NCBI GenBank assembly: GCA_023374025.1
Contig: SIJG01000003.1
Location: 2,572,416 to 2,636,415, forward strand
Origin: Heterodera schachtii
Lineage: Eukaryota; Nematoda; Chromadorea; Rhabditida; Heteroderidae
Direction of reading: 5' to 3'
Length of the DNA: 64,000 bases
The notes under the pieces: model-generated
Told to the model about the DNA's origin: nothing
Seen by the model: the letters and a program-made list of their open reading frames with translations, nothing else
The model's database searches: none
Program-made: the position numbers and the translations under genes
Part shown: in pieces, positions 37,752 to 47,810 of the stretch
How the letters are laid out: each line of letters opens with the position of its first letter
Numbering within the stretch: the stretch's first letter is position 1

Positions 37752-38930
37752 GAAAATGCCGTTCTGCTGCTGATATACCCATATATGGAAATATTTATTT
37801 AAAATGCATTAATATTACTCGCTCTTACATATTTTGGGGTTGTCGCTTTATAAATTGTAAAATTACGGAAAATGGTAGAAAAAAAAAATTTTGAAAAAGG
37901 GACAACCGCAAATGTGCTATTTTCTTTCCGTTGTTTTTTGCCTGCCTTTGTTTTTTGAAAAGCATATCCTTTATTTCTCATTGCTTCTTTCGTGTGCATA
38001 CATTTTTGCGCCATTGGCCTGGCCAAAATTGAATGCGTTTTGATCATTTAAAATATGTGTCCAAACCCGAAGCCGGAAAAAAAATAGGAGGCGGGAATGA
38101 GAACTTTTTTCGGGACAAAATTTCTCGTATTTAATAAATTTTTAAGTAATTATTAAGAAAACTGATTAAAAATTTGAAAAATTGCCAATTTTTCCTGGAA
38201 AAATTTTTAGTTTTTCATTTTGGGGGTGGGGGAGGATTCCATGCCCCTTCCACCCTGGTTACGGGACTGTATGTGCCTTGTCACGGGCACATTCGGTTCG
38301 GCATTTTTAACGTTATAACAATTTTTTGTGCGTGGGCGGGCACCCTTTTGGGAACTTTCTTTCTCTCTAATTGACAATGAAATAAATGTTGTTTTTTTGA
38401 AGTCACAAATTCAAACGCTCAACCAATTCCCTTCCCAATCGAACTCTAAGACCAAACATTTAAGTATGTTGTCTTTTGCCTTAATTATTGTGAAATTTTT
38501 GGTGGTTTAACTCCTTACCCGCGTCCCACTGATCAGTAGTGATCAGAAGTTTTTCTTTACAGCACAAATTCAGACCACGCAAAAATTTTTAAAAAATGTT
38601 TGGACCCCCAAAAAGTTAATAATAATATTTCTTAATGTAGCCATACTAAAACAAGCAACATTGAATTGAAACATGGCCAATAAAATTGTTTAAAATTAGC
38701 TAATTGAGCATTCCCATTTGTTTACTCCCGTAATGGTGTTGTATTGTTTACCTTATGTACAGGGTTCGTCCGGTCGAAAACTTTCGAAATCAGAATAACC
38801 CAGGTTTACATCGGCTGCGCTCAGTTTTCAAAGCAAGGGGCAAACCAATTTGCATAAGAACAAAAAATTTGCAAAATTTAATGACAATTCAACAAAAATA
38901 TAATTAATTACAACAATGGAGAAGCAGCAA
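37752..38930. other. AT-rich DNA, no gene seen
   Basis: No exon with splice borders was recognised. A short segment near 38,254-38,270 (CCCTGGTTACGGGACTG) resembles an end of the CAGGCCCGTAACCAG element family. Otherwise nothing notable. Confidence 0.4.
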
Positions 38931-38936
38931 ACTTTT

Positions 38937-39002
38937 ATTTTGTCTCCACATCCGCGATATTGGCAGTCTTCGAGAGTGCGTCGACTAAATCATAGGAGTT
39001 CA
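38937..39002 (-). pseudogene. Second fragment of ADAM10-like exon
   Basis: On the minus strand the frame reads MNSYDLVDALSKTANIADVE and then stops. It aligns with MDAYGLVHALTKTSN in the neighbouring ADAM10-like exon (39,308-39,570). It lies downstream of the catalytic exon, where a disintegrin exon would be expected, so it is a displaced duplicate fragment rather than part of an intact gene. Confidence 0.5.
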
Positions 39003-39059
39003 TAAAATTTTCAAAATTAAGAGTAAACAAGATACATCCGATCATAAAAAAGTGCTCAC

Positions 39060-39984
39060 TGGCGAGCCCAAACTGTGCCCAAATTCATGTGCCAATGTTA
39101 ATTTGGACATCAGCAGCGTCGCTTGTTCTCCTTCGTTGATTAGGGTTACGAACCCCGTATTATTTCGTTGACAAATGCCGCGGTCATTGTCTTAAAAGAA
39201 ACGATTGACGAACTTAGTCCTTGTCCAACCCCATATTTATGTATTAATTAATTATATACATCATTTAGGGTGGAAAAAATTTGATTATTGATAACAATTG
39301 GCACAACCAGAGGGAGCGGCTTGCCACGCTCGACCCCATTTGTTGTCATGGAGGTCGCGGTGCATCAGCAAGTACACCAAGCAAAATGTGGTGCTGTTGC
39401 TGGTCTTTGTGAGTGCATGGACTAACCCATAGGCGTCCATGTCCTCAGCACAGAATGGGTTTTTGCTGAACCCACCGACGCCAACTACGCAGGATTCTGG
39501 TGCGTAAATCTGGATGGGGTTGAATCCAAATCACGTTTTGCGCATGGTCGACCGAATTGCGCTGCGCGTTCTACAAAGGCAACAAATTCGTGAAAACCAG
39601 CTACCCGGAAAATGGTCTTGCGAAACCGACGTATTTTGTTGTAAAATCAGGCGTAAAAAAAACTTTTTAAAACTTTTATTTCCTCAGTTTAACCACAAAA
39701 AAACCTTGGAAAGTTCATGTAAATCTTTCCTTTATGGGTCAGTTTGACTATTAAAAAACAAATGAAATCGGAAAAAATTATAAAAATCCTAAGAGACCTA
39801 AATAATTTAAAAAAGCCGCATGTGTCTAATTCACTTAGGTCGTTTTCATTGGCTAGGTTAGGTTTTACTTGGCATGGTCGCTGCCTTGCTTGCCATAGAT
39901 GTGTTTATACATCGTTTAGTCGGCAATCAAATGCACATTGCAAGTGCGCCCTTCGAAGACGCGCTTTCCGCCAATTTTGCGCCA
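39060..39984 (-). pseudogene. ADAM10: ADAM10-like metalloprotease pseudogene (catalytic part)
   Basis: Three minus-strand exons with matching phases: 39984-39869, 39570-39308 and 39190-39060. The last contains SKLTLAHEFGHSLGSP, the HExxHxxG zinc-binding helix of the M12B metalloproteases, where ADAM10 has THAHEVGH-type sequence ending GSPH. Upstream, TTFCLVYLLMHRD and RAWQAAPS match the ADAM10 catalytic core (the CLAYVFTDRD and LAWVGAPSG region), and RTCNVHLIAD with TMYKHIYG matches the start of the catalytic domain. Two in-frame stops break it: TAA between IAD and TMY, and TGA in RKT/FGF. The third zinc histidine should begin the next exon, but none follows. There is no disintegrin or Cys-rich domain. 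ADAM10 sheds membrane proteins such as Notch; this copy should be inactive. Confidence 0.75.
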
Positions 39985-40029
39985 CTGCTCACTTGTGCGG
40001 CATGACGGAAAACCACGGAAGAATGCAAT

Positions 40030-40600
40030 TAAAAGTAGAATTTTCATTTTTCTATAATAATTTCGTTAAATAATCTACCAACAAAAGCGAACAAGAAACA
40101 GGAAATTAATTTCTGAAATAAAAAAAAATGCAAATAATAACAACCAAAAAAATAAATTTTTTAAATTTCACAAATTCGCTAATTGGCATTAAGTGTTTTA
40201 ACGATGGCAAAAAAAAGACAATTTGAATATATAATGACCCACGAGACAATCAATCCTCCAGCGTAAGGCTATACCTATGTATATTCCACAAAAGTTGTGA
40301 AGGCCTCGGAATTCCGATTCAAAAATTTTGGGGCTTTGGAATGCCATATCTAGTGCGTGCCCATGCGATTTACCACCCGTCGTCGGCGCCTTTTCCGCCC
40401 CCGTGAAATCTGGTTCAAAGATTCTTTATTGACAATTCAGTCTGTAAAGAAATAAATGTACATACCTCCAAGAATTTTTGTTGTTTCACATTTGGTAGAA
40501 TATTTTGCTCTTTCCGATAGTCCTACTCAAATTTTCCAGAAAAAATTTCCCAACCCCTAAGAATTTTTTTTCGAGAAATTTCCCGATTTTCACTGTATTT
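40030..40600. other. AT-rich DNA, nothing certain
   Basis: On the minus strand a possible acceptor (TTTCTTTACAG, ending near 40,438) is followed by a short frame with a basic run (GRKRRRRR). It would sit upstream of the ADAM10-like relic, where a furin-type site is expected, but the frame stops soon after and I do not assign it. Confidence 0.25.
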
Positions 40601-40602
40601 TG

Positions 40603-41110
40603 GGGGGGGGGGTACACCCCAAAATATCGCCGCCGAAAAATCGCCGAGACAAAATATCGCCGCCGAAATATCGCCGCAATTCAAAAGAAAATTTTTCAAA
40701 AAACAGAAATTTCCAAGAAAAAAATCTTTTGAAATTTTTTATAGAAAATTTCCTGAAAAAATATTGAAAATTTTTTTTAGTAAATTTTTCAAGAAATACT
40801 GAGCAATTTTCATAAAATTTCAAAAAATAAAAAAAAGCGCTGAGAAGTCTTTCAAGAAAATTTTTTTTTCAAATTTTCTTACTGAGAAATTTCCTTAGAA
40901 TTTTTTTTACGAAAAATTTCTAGGTTTGAAAAAAAAATTTTTAATTTCTGCGGCGATATTTTGTCTCGGCGATATTTCAGGCGGCGCTATTTCGGCTACG
41001 ATATTTTGTCGCGGCGATATTTCGACCGGCGATATTTTGGCGGCGATATTCCGGCGGCGATATTTCGGCGGCGATATTTTGTCCCCTTCCGATTTTGGGG
41101 TGTCCCGATC
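40603..41110. mobile_element. Fold-back element with ATATCGCCGCCGA arrays
   Basis: The left end TACACCCCAAAATATCGCCG leads into tandem ATATCGCCGCCGAA-type units up to about 40,680. The right end (40,950-41,110) carries the inverted array, units of CGGCGATATTTTG, CGGCGATATTTC and similar, ending in GATTTTGGGGTGTCCCGATC. The middle is AT-rich with no frame. The arms can pair over more than 60 bases. A related end (GGGTACACCCCAAAATCTCG followed by CGACGACGAATC) lies at 44,434-44,480, so this is a dispersed family. Confidence 0.7.
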
Positions 41111-41860
41111 ACTATGAAGGAGTGATCTGATCAAGTTAGTGTAAACGACTTTTTTGATCACCATCAAAAGTTAGCTTTGAAGGATTTTTTTCAGAATTTT
41201 GGGCCCACAAAATATTGATTTTATTCAAGAACTAAAAAGTGAGTCTAAACATATGACTAATACCACAAAAAACATTAAAAAATGTTAGCCATTGGTCGCA
41301 AATTAAGCTTTTATCACGCATTCAATCTATAAGACTAAGTGAGTCTAAACATATGACCATGACAGTACTTGCCATGGTCTAATCCAAATATGGCACAAAA
41401 TTTATACCCATTAAATGGTCAACACTCCAAAATTCACAATCTCATCTATCTTCTGCAATTTTGCACAATAGCATAATTATTGTCAAATTTTAAAGCATTT
41501 TGTTGCGTATTTTTGATTTGGTCAAAAATTTATTTTGGAATTTTTGTTCGAAGCCGTGTCAGCGATTGTGTTAGAATCGTATTTTCGTCCCTGAAAATCT
41601 TTAAAACAACTTTATTACTAGTCAGTGGTTCGAAATGAACTCAGAACCGTATTCTCCGACAAAGAGATTGTTTAATTTGTTAGGGTTTGGACCCAATTGG
41701 CCGGTACCCATTTGGACTCTTTTGCTTTGTTTGTATTTCCCTTTTCCCTTCCTTCTTATGTCACGCCTCTTTTTCCGCCCATAGGTACCCGCGATGCTCA
41801 CCCTCCCACGTCATTCGTTCATTTTGTGTTATTTCATTTTTTGTTATTTAAAAAACTTAA
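41111..41860. other. AT-rich DNA, no gene seen
   Basis: The phrase AGTGAGTCTAAACATATGAC occurs twice, near 41,237 and 41,338, indicating a local duplication of about 100 bases. No exon supported. Confidence 0.4.
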
Positions 41861-41914
41861 ACTTTCGCAAAGCCCTACGGCTTGCCAAAACGCATAAAAA
41901 TTATTTACCCTCAG

Positions 41915-42110
41915 GTGCTGTGCGTGGTGTTGTGCAACCTGTACATGTTGGTCCTCCCCGGCTTTCTAATCCTGTTCGACTCCGCTGTCCAACACACACC
42001 GCAAAGCATGGCGTGGCGCTGAAGAGACTTCAAAGAAAACGCCAACGGAAGCCAATCAAAGCACTGGCGGAACATTCTCGCGTCACGGACAGGTGGAAAA
42101 TGATGGGCTT
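41915..42110 (+). pseudogene. ADAM10-like membrane/tail segment, copy A
   Basis: After the acceptor CCCTCAG the frame encodes VLCVVLCNLYMLVLPGFLI followed by LFDSAVQHTPQS. This matches the ADAM10 transmembrane-juxtamembrane pattern (hydrophobic span, then SVHTPSSNP in the human protein). One base out of frame, VALKRLQRKRQRKP follows, like the basic start of the ADAM10 cytoplasmic tail (LKRRRPPQP). So there is a frameshift between span and tail. Compared with copy B at 45,804, this copy has also lost about 110 bases of the tail. Identified by its resemblance to ADAM10; moderately sure. Confidence 0.5.
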
Positions 42111-43780
42111 GGTTTTTCAGCGGGGGACTTTCAGCTTTACAAGTGTCAAATTGACCAACAAGTACCAATTTTGTCGTTATGATTTTTATAGTATATTTGT
42201 CGTTTGTCGAAAATTTTCTTTCGAGTTAATCAAAAATTTCGGAAAATGCAAAAAAAATATTAAAAATGGTAAAAAATCATTTTAGTGAAAACTGAGATCG
42301 GATTAATGAACAGCGAACTCACTTACACCCAGGAATATGATTTTAACATGAAATAATTTGGATGAAAAATGTTTTAACGGATGTGAAAATCGCCGGTCAT
42401 GGAGGGACGGAGAAAGTTTTGTCTAATTTTCACAACTAAAATCCAAATTCTTCCTCTGCGATCCCGACGATCCGTAAGCCTCAATATCATTCAGTGTCTC
42501 GGGACTAGCAGCGAATGATTGGCGGCGGAGAATTGCGCGTAGGCGTCGACAATATAACGAGGAATTGCGCCAAACGACTGACAACCCGAGGCAACACCCT
42601 GTTCGCGTCGCGGGCATGAACTGGGCCATTGGACGGTCAATTGGTTCTCAACCGACAGTGTTGACCACGTCAGATGGGTAATTTTTTTGAAAATATATTA
42701 TATTCAAAATACGGTTTTGATTACAGCACATATTTAATTAGTAAAACAATTGAATTAAAAGAAATTGAACGCACAATAAGCTAATTGTGATTAACCTTTG
42801 AATGTTGCGATTGAACAAAAAGAACATATAAATTTGGAGATTTAATAAAAAAAAATTTTGTGCTTTTGTTAATGTCTGAAACTGCACCATGCACTTTTTA
42901 TTACATATCTCTACCTTTTTTAAATTGGTTAAAAGCGCATAAAAATCATACCGTTCTAAGAAAATAATCTCTCGTATTAAGTCCATTACTAGGGTTGTAA
43001 GGTAATACTGTGCTTTGCTCCCCCCCCCCCTTTTTCCTAAATTTTTTTTTGTGTTTTCAAAAGTAATTTAAACATTTTTACAAGGGTTTCAGGTCGCTGG
43101 TCACGAATCCGGCACCCATTTTGACTAATTCGGAATCCCGGCCCCGAATTCGAACAAAAAGTCGAAAATTCAATTTATCGAATTTCTGTTTTAGTCTAAA
43201 AATGGTTTAAATGTCTTTTATTGGAGCATTAATTACTTAACTTCTTTTTCATGTATTTAAACAAAATTGGAGCCAAAAATATGAAATTCGAAAAAAATTT
43301 TATTTTCGACTTTTTGTTCGAATTCGGGGCTGGGATTCCTAATTAGTCGAAATAGGTGTCGGATTCATGTTCAGTGACCCCGAAAACCCTTGGAAAAATG
43401 TTTTAATGACTTTTGAAATAAAAAAAAAGTATTCGAAAAAGGGGGTGACAAAGCACAGTATTACCGGTTGTAAATTATATTGATTTACATATTTTGCTCC
43501 GCATCTGCTAGGAAGAAAGTGGCCCGAAAATAGCATTTCTAACGTTAAAATTTTTAATAAATATATTGACCATTTGTTGTTAACTTTTTTTTTGTTGAAA
43601 ATATTTTTTTATTTTGGCAAATTGGGAGGTTTTGTTCGCTTCAGACATGCACTTGAAGCTTCAAAAAGCGTATTCGGCACTGGATTTTTGGGTGCACTTT
43701 TGGTGGACAAAAATAATTTATTGGGAAAAAATGTTTGAGGTGTCGAGATGCAGCTAAAAAATTTTGTTTTTTTGAAAAAC
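42111..43780. other. AT-rich DNA with an inverted repeat, no gene
   Basis: Two inverted segments with GAATCCCGGCCCCGAATTCG (near 43,130) and CGAATTCGGGGCTGGGATTC (near 43,317) surround AT-rich sequence, about 43,085-43,390, and look like a small fold-back element. The short frame at 42,430-42,660 (either strand) is unassigned. Confidence 0.4.
43085..43390. mobile_element. Small fold-back repeat
   Basis: Reverse-complementary arms: GGTCGCTGGTCACGAATCCG with CGGAATCCCGGCCCCGAATT on the left, against CGAATTCGGGGCTGGGATTC with GTCGGATTCATGTTCAGTGA on the right. The loop is AT-rich. No open frame. Probably non-autonomous. Confidence 0.6.
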
Positions 43781-43782
43781 AG

Positions 43783-45042
43783 ATGTCCATTGCGGGAGAT
43801 GAAGTGCGCGGGTGGGAAGGACAGACGGAATTCTACCAGCACGGCTTCTACCCACACCCCCAATACATCACAAAATTGGCCACCCTTTTGGGCGGGAGGG
43901 CCGCGGAGATCATGCTCACCGGGACCAGCGTCGGCCATGTGCAGGATGAGATCGATTGGTTGGCTTTGGCAGGACATGTGAGAAAAATTTTAATTAAAAT
44001 TGGTGCGGTGGGAACAAAGGAGTTTAACAAAATGAAAAAGTGCCAAAACCGTTTTTGCCGTAATTATCTGAATATATAAATAAAAGTGGAGAAATAACAA
44101 TAAAGGGTCGGGGTGACTTTTCATTTCGGAATTAGGCAAACCTATGGTGAGATTGGGACCAGGAACCTCGATATTTTACGGGTAGTAATTTTGAACATAT
44201 AAAAGTTGAATAGGGACCACAATTCTGCACCGTTGCTCACCACTTCATTAGCATCATATATATTATGAAAGAAAATGGCACATAGTTATGAGCAATGAAA
44301 GGCAAATAAAAAATTTTGAAAATTTTTTGGATTTTTAAATATTTTGCGCAAAAAAAGCTATTTTTAACGTGCGCCGAAAAAGCCTGCGCCAAAATACCTG
44401 CTCCAAGGTGGGCGGTCCCCAATAATAAATACAGGGTACACCCCAAAATCTCGACGACGAATCTCGCCGAAACAAAATTTAAACATTCTTAAAGATGGCC
44501 CTAATAACTCCGGGCCCTAGGAGGACAAGGGCGCGACACCGCGAATTGATGCAGCAGCACATCAACGAGGCACACACTTTTGCGATGGGCATATTGGGAC
44601 AACACCGCGCAGAAATCGAAATGGTAAAGCTTGACATTAACATGGATAATCTCAAAAAATTAGCCGGTAATTTTTTCATCAAAAAATAAGTTAGAAAAAA
44701 ATAGAAATTCGAACTTTTAATTCGTGGATTTAAACCTCAAAATCAATTCAAACGATATAAAAAGTACCACTTAATTGAAAAGTCATGAAATTTTAAAATT
44801 TTGTCTATTCGACCACAATTTTGGCGTTTAGGGGCCAGAAATGAATATGTTAAAAAAATATGGATTAAAAAAGTCGTCTTTTTACTGTCCAATTTGATCA
44901 TTTCTGAAAAAATTAAAGGAATTTAAAAAAATCGAATCGGGTTTCTTCTATCCTATGGAATCGGAATCTATCAACCGGATGATTGTAAACACTGATGTTA
45001 ATTTTTGTTTTGTCCACAGGCAACCATCGCGCTGAGGTTTAA
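43783..45042 (+). pseudogene. FtsH/M41-like peptidase fragment, three exons
   Basis: Exons 43783-43977, 44495-44666 and 45020-45042 join with matching phases and end at TAA. The first encodes KLATLLGGRAAEIMLTG then DEIDWLALAGH, like the GGRAAEE...SD...A..A segment of the M41 domain of FtsH-type AAA proteases. The second encodes RHRELMQQHINEAHTFAMGI, like the LL..H......A..L C-terminal helix of that domain. There is no AAA module and no HExxH zinc motif, so if transcribed it would not be a working protease. It is probably a truncated copy. Parts recur in altered order at 46,121-46,545. The family call rests on short motifs. Confidence 0.35.
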
Positions 45043-45803
45043 CCCAAGAAAAAAATGTTCCGTCACGAGTTATGGAGGTACAGTTGAAATGCCAATTTTA
45101 TTTTGTTCATTTTTGGTATTGTATGCCACCCCCATCCTGCTATTTCGGCGTCGCCAAGTTTGAAATGCCAAAACTTTTTCGTTGTTTGTTAAAGTTATTA
45201 AATCTTGCAAATTTGAAGCTCTTTTTGTGATCACAACACCGAAAAAAAAAGTCCGAATTGAGTTTTGGGCCATTATTTTTTTTTGTAAATTGTGGAAAAT
45301 TTTTTTAATTGTAGATTAATATAGAACCAAAGAAACTTATCGAGTGTTACAAAAATATGGTTGATAATGAGAAAAGATGTTAGCAAGCCGAAACGGTCGG
45401 CACCGAAGTTGGCGGTTTTCATTCTTGTTGGGCTCACTAAAAATTTTGATGGCATTTTTGTTATTTTAGTAATAAAATTGTGATTTTAAGTATTCTCGGT
45501 CCACCGAGAGTTGTGACGCGTGATGGGCACCAGCAGCGTGGACGTGCTTCCGTCTCTTTGCGGAGTAAGTTCTGAATGGTAACCACGTGCTTGGCTTTTA
45601 GATACTGTACATTTTTAATTTTCATTGGCAAGAAGAGCCAATAATCCGCAAAATTCCTTGACTCGAAAAATTACACTTTGAATTGAACCCAAAAAGTAGT
45701 CGAGACTACAAAAAAAAAGCCGAAATTTTCTCGGCTCGAGAAACTAAAACTTTCGTAAAAGCCCTACGGCTTGCCAAAACGCATAAAAATTATTTGCCCT
45801 CAG

Positions 45804-46104
45804 GTGATGTGCGTGGTGTTGTGCAACCTGAGCATGTTGGTCCTCCCCGGCTTCCTGATCCTGTTCAACTCCGCTGTCCAACACACACCGCAAAGCATGG
45901 TGTGGCGCTGAAGAGACTTCAAACAAAACGCCGACCGAAGCCCATGCCGGAGGCGAACATCAGCCAGGAAAGCTCGATGCGTGCCAACGGCCCCGCGCCA
46001 ATGTCACCGTACGCTAATCACCGTAACGGCGCCGGTGGCCAATACCGTAACGGATGGACACAAAGCACTGACGGAACATTCCCGTCAAGGACAGGTGGAA
46101 AATG
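45804..46104 (+). pseudogene. ADAM10-like membrane/tail segment, copy B
   Basis: After the acceptor GCCCTCAG the frame encodes VMCVVLCNLSMLVLPGFLI, LFNSAVQHTPQS, then stops soon after. Shifted by one base, the tail reads VALKRLQTKRRPKPMPEA, QESSMRANGPAPMSP and STDGTFPSRTGGK, ending at 46,104. The hydrophobic span, HTPxS juxtamembrane motif and basic Pro-rich tail are those of ADAM10/SUP-17. The same frameshift point occurs in copy A, so the break predates the duplication or reflects an unrecognised splice. The shared sequence begins about 45 bases before the acceptor, so intronic DNA was copied too. Confidence 0.5.
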
Positions 46105-46120
46105 ATGGGCTTGGTTTTCC

Positions 46121-46545
46121 ATGAATAATCTCAAAAAATTGGCGGAATATTTTTAAATATTGCCAAAAATGATTGCAATATCATTGTTAAAAAGGAGCCA
46201 AATTTACGATTATTTATTGGTATTGTATAGAACCGATTGGTAAATAGCAAACATCCATTTGGACGATAATTTTGGCCGAAACTAAAAAATGGTAAAATAA
46301 AATTGGTGCGGTGGAACAAAGGAGTGTAGCACAAAAATGACAAATTGCCAAAATCGAATTTTTGATAAGTGATCCGACCGATTATAAAATCAAAAATAAA
46401 ATTTTACGTTTTGCTAACAATAAGCGTATTTTTAAACAATTCTTAAAGTTGGCTCAATTGGCAACCGTTTTGGCTGGAAAAGCGGCGGAGAACACGCTGA
46501 CTGGAACCAGCATTGGACACGAAGATGATGAACAAGAATGACGCC
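46121..46545 (+). pseudogene. Shuffled M41-like fragments, copy B
   Basis: ATGAATAATCTCAAAAAATT at 46,121 matches the end of the M41-like exon at 44,643. The segment ATTGGTGCGGTGGAACAAAG at 46,302 matches 44,001. At 46,450-46,540 a frame reads LATVLAGKAAENTLTGTSIG, a diverged copy of LATLLGGRAAEIMLTGTSVG at 43,882. The order differs from copy A, so the block was rearranged as well as duplicated. Confidence 0.5.
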
Positions 46546-46979
46546 ACAATCAATTCGTCCCTGCATGTAGACTGGATAAGTGATTCGATTGATAAAATAT
46601 GTTTAAAAATTTCACGTCGTTTTTCGATAAATATCGACTGAATAAATCATTAGTGCTTGAATTTTTTTCTTTTTGTGATCGTTTAAACTGCAATAAACTA
46701 GAAATAAGTCAGACTTACCTAACTTTTGATTCCGGTCAAAAGTTCTTTTACACTAACTCGATCAGATCACTCCATGGTGATTTTGCCATTCCAGAATATT
46801 ATTTAAAAAAGGATTAAGCCCATTGGACAGGAGCAAAAGCTCAACAATATGCAAAAGACCGCAAGTCACTACGATTCATACCCGCGGAAACTCAAATTTT
46901 GTTATCACTTGTCATTCCAAATTCCAACTAAATTGGCCGTTCAAATTTTGGCCATTAATCCAATCATTTTTTAATTTGC

Positions 46980-47810
46980 GTGCCCTTTCTCTCTCTCTCT
47001 CTCTCTGATTTTATATCAGTCGGTCGTCGTCAGTTGGCTTTTTTGGCGGGACTTTAATTTGTCGGAAATTCTCCACTTCTTTTCTCGCCCAAGGGGGGCT
47101 TCTTCGTCATAAAATGGATGAATTGAACTGCATGGACCGCACGCTCACACGCACTTTCACACATAATATACGACATACAAATATGTACAGCATACATTCG
47201 TTGGCAAAAGCTTATAACGATTTTTGTCTGACTGTCTGTCTGTTCGTTCTCTCCGTCTACAAAACTCTCTCCATCTTTCTCTCACTGTCTGTGTTCCTAA
47301 ATTCTCTACACATTTTCCCCATCTTTGTTTCTATTTCCATCACTACCACTAGCATTCTCCTATTCATGTGCACGTAAAGACTGGTCTTTCTCCGCCTCTG
47401 TGTGTTTCTTCCCCTCTCACTCTATCTATCTCTCATCTAACATATATCTCTCTATTCTTCTCCTCATTCTCCTCGCCTCTCTCTCTCTCTTTCTCTATTT
47501 CCTTCCCCCGCCCCGCTCTCTCATCACCCGCCCCTCTTTCTCCCTCTCTCTCTCATTTGTATATTGAATTTCCCACCCCGTTCCCTCCCCATTTTCTCCC
47601 ATTTGCCCTTCCCTCCCTAATTCCCTTCTTTCCTCTTCATCCCTTCATCCATCTCCCTTCCCCCTCCCATTCGTTCATCCCCTTTTACTCCTTCCCTCTC
47701 TTTAATCTCCATTCCCCTTCCCCTGCTCTGCTGTTGGTCTCCCATTCCATCCATCCATGCATCACATCATCATCAGAAGCAGTCGCCCCCATCTGTCCGC
47801 TCTCCGTCAG
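46980..47810. repeat. CT-rich polypyrimidine tract
   Basis: TCTCTC microsatellite near 46,989-47,007, then a long CT-rich stretch from about 47,220 to 47,760. Frames are open by composition. No gene evidence. Confidence 0.7.

Noticed and set aside
39744..40073. Plus-strand frame with a LIM-like FTWHGRCLACHRC string
   Set aside because: The opposite strand encodes the start of the ADAM10-like catalytic domain with matching splice phases, so the Cys/His pattern is a shadow.
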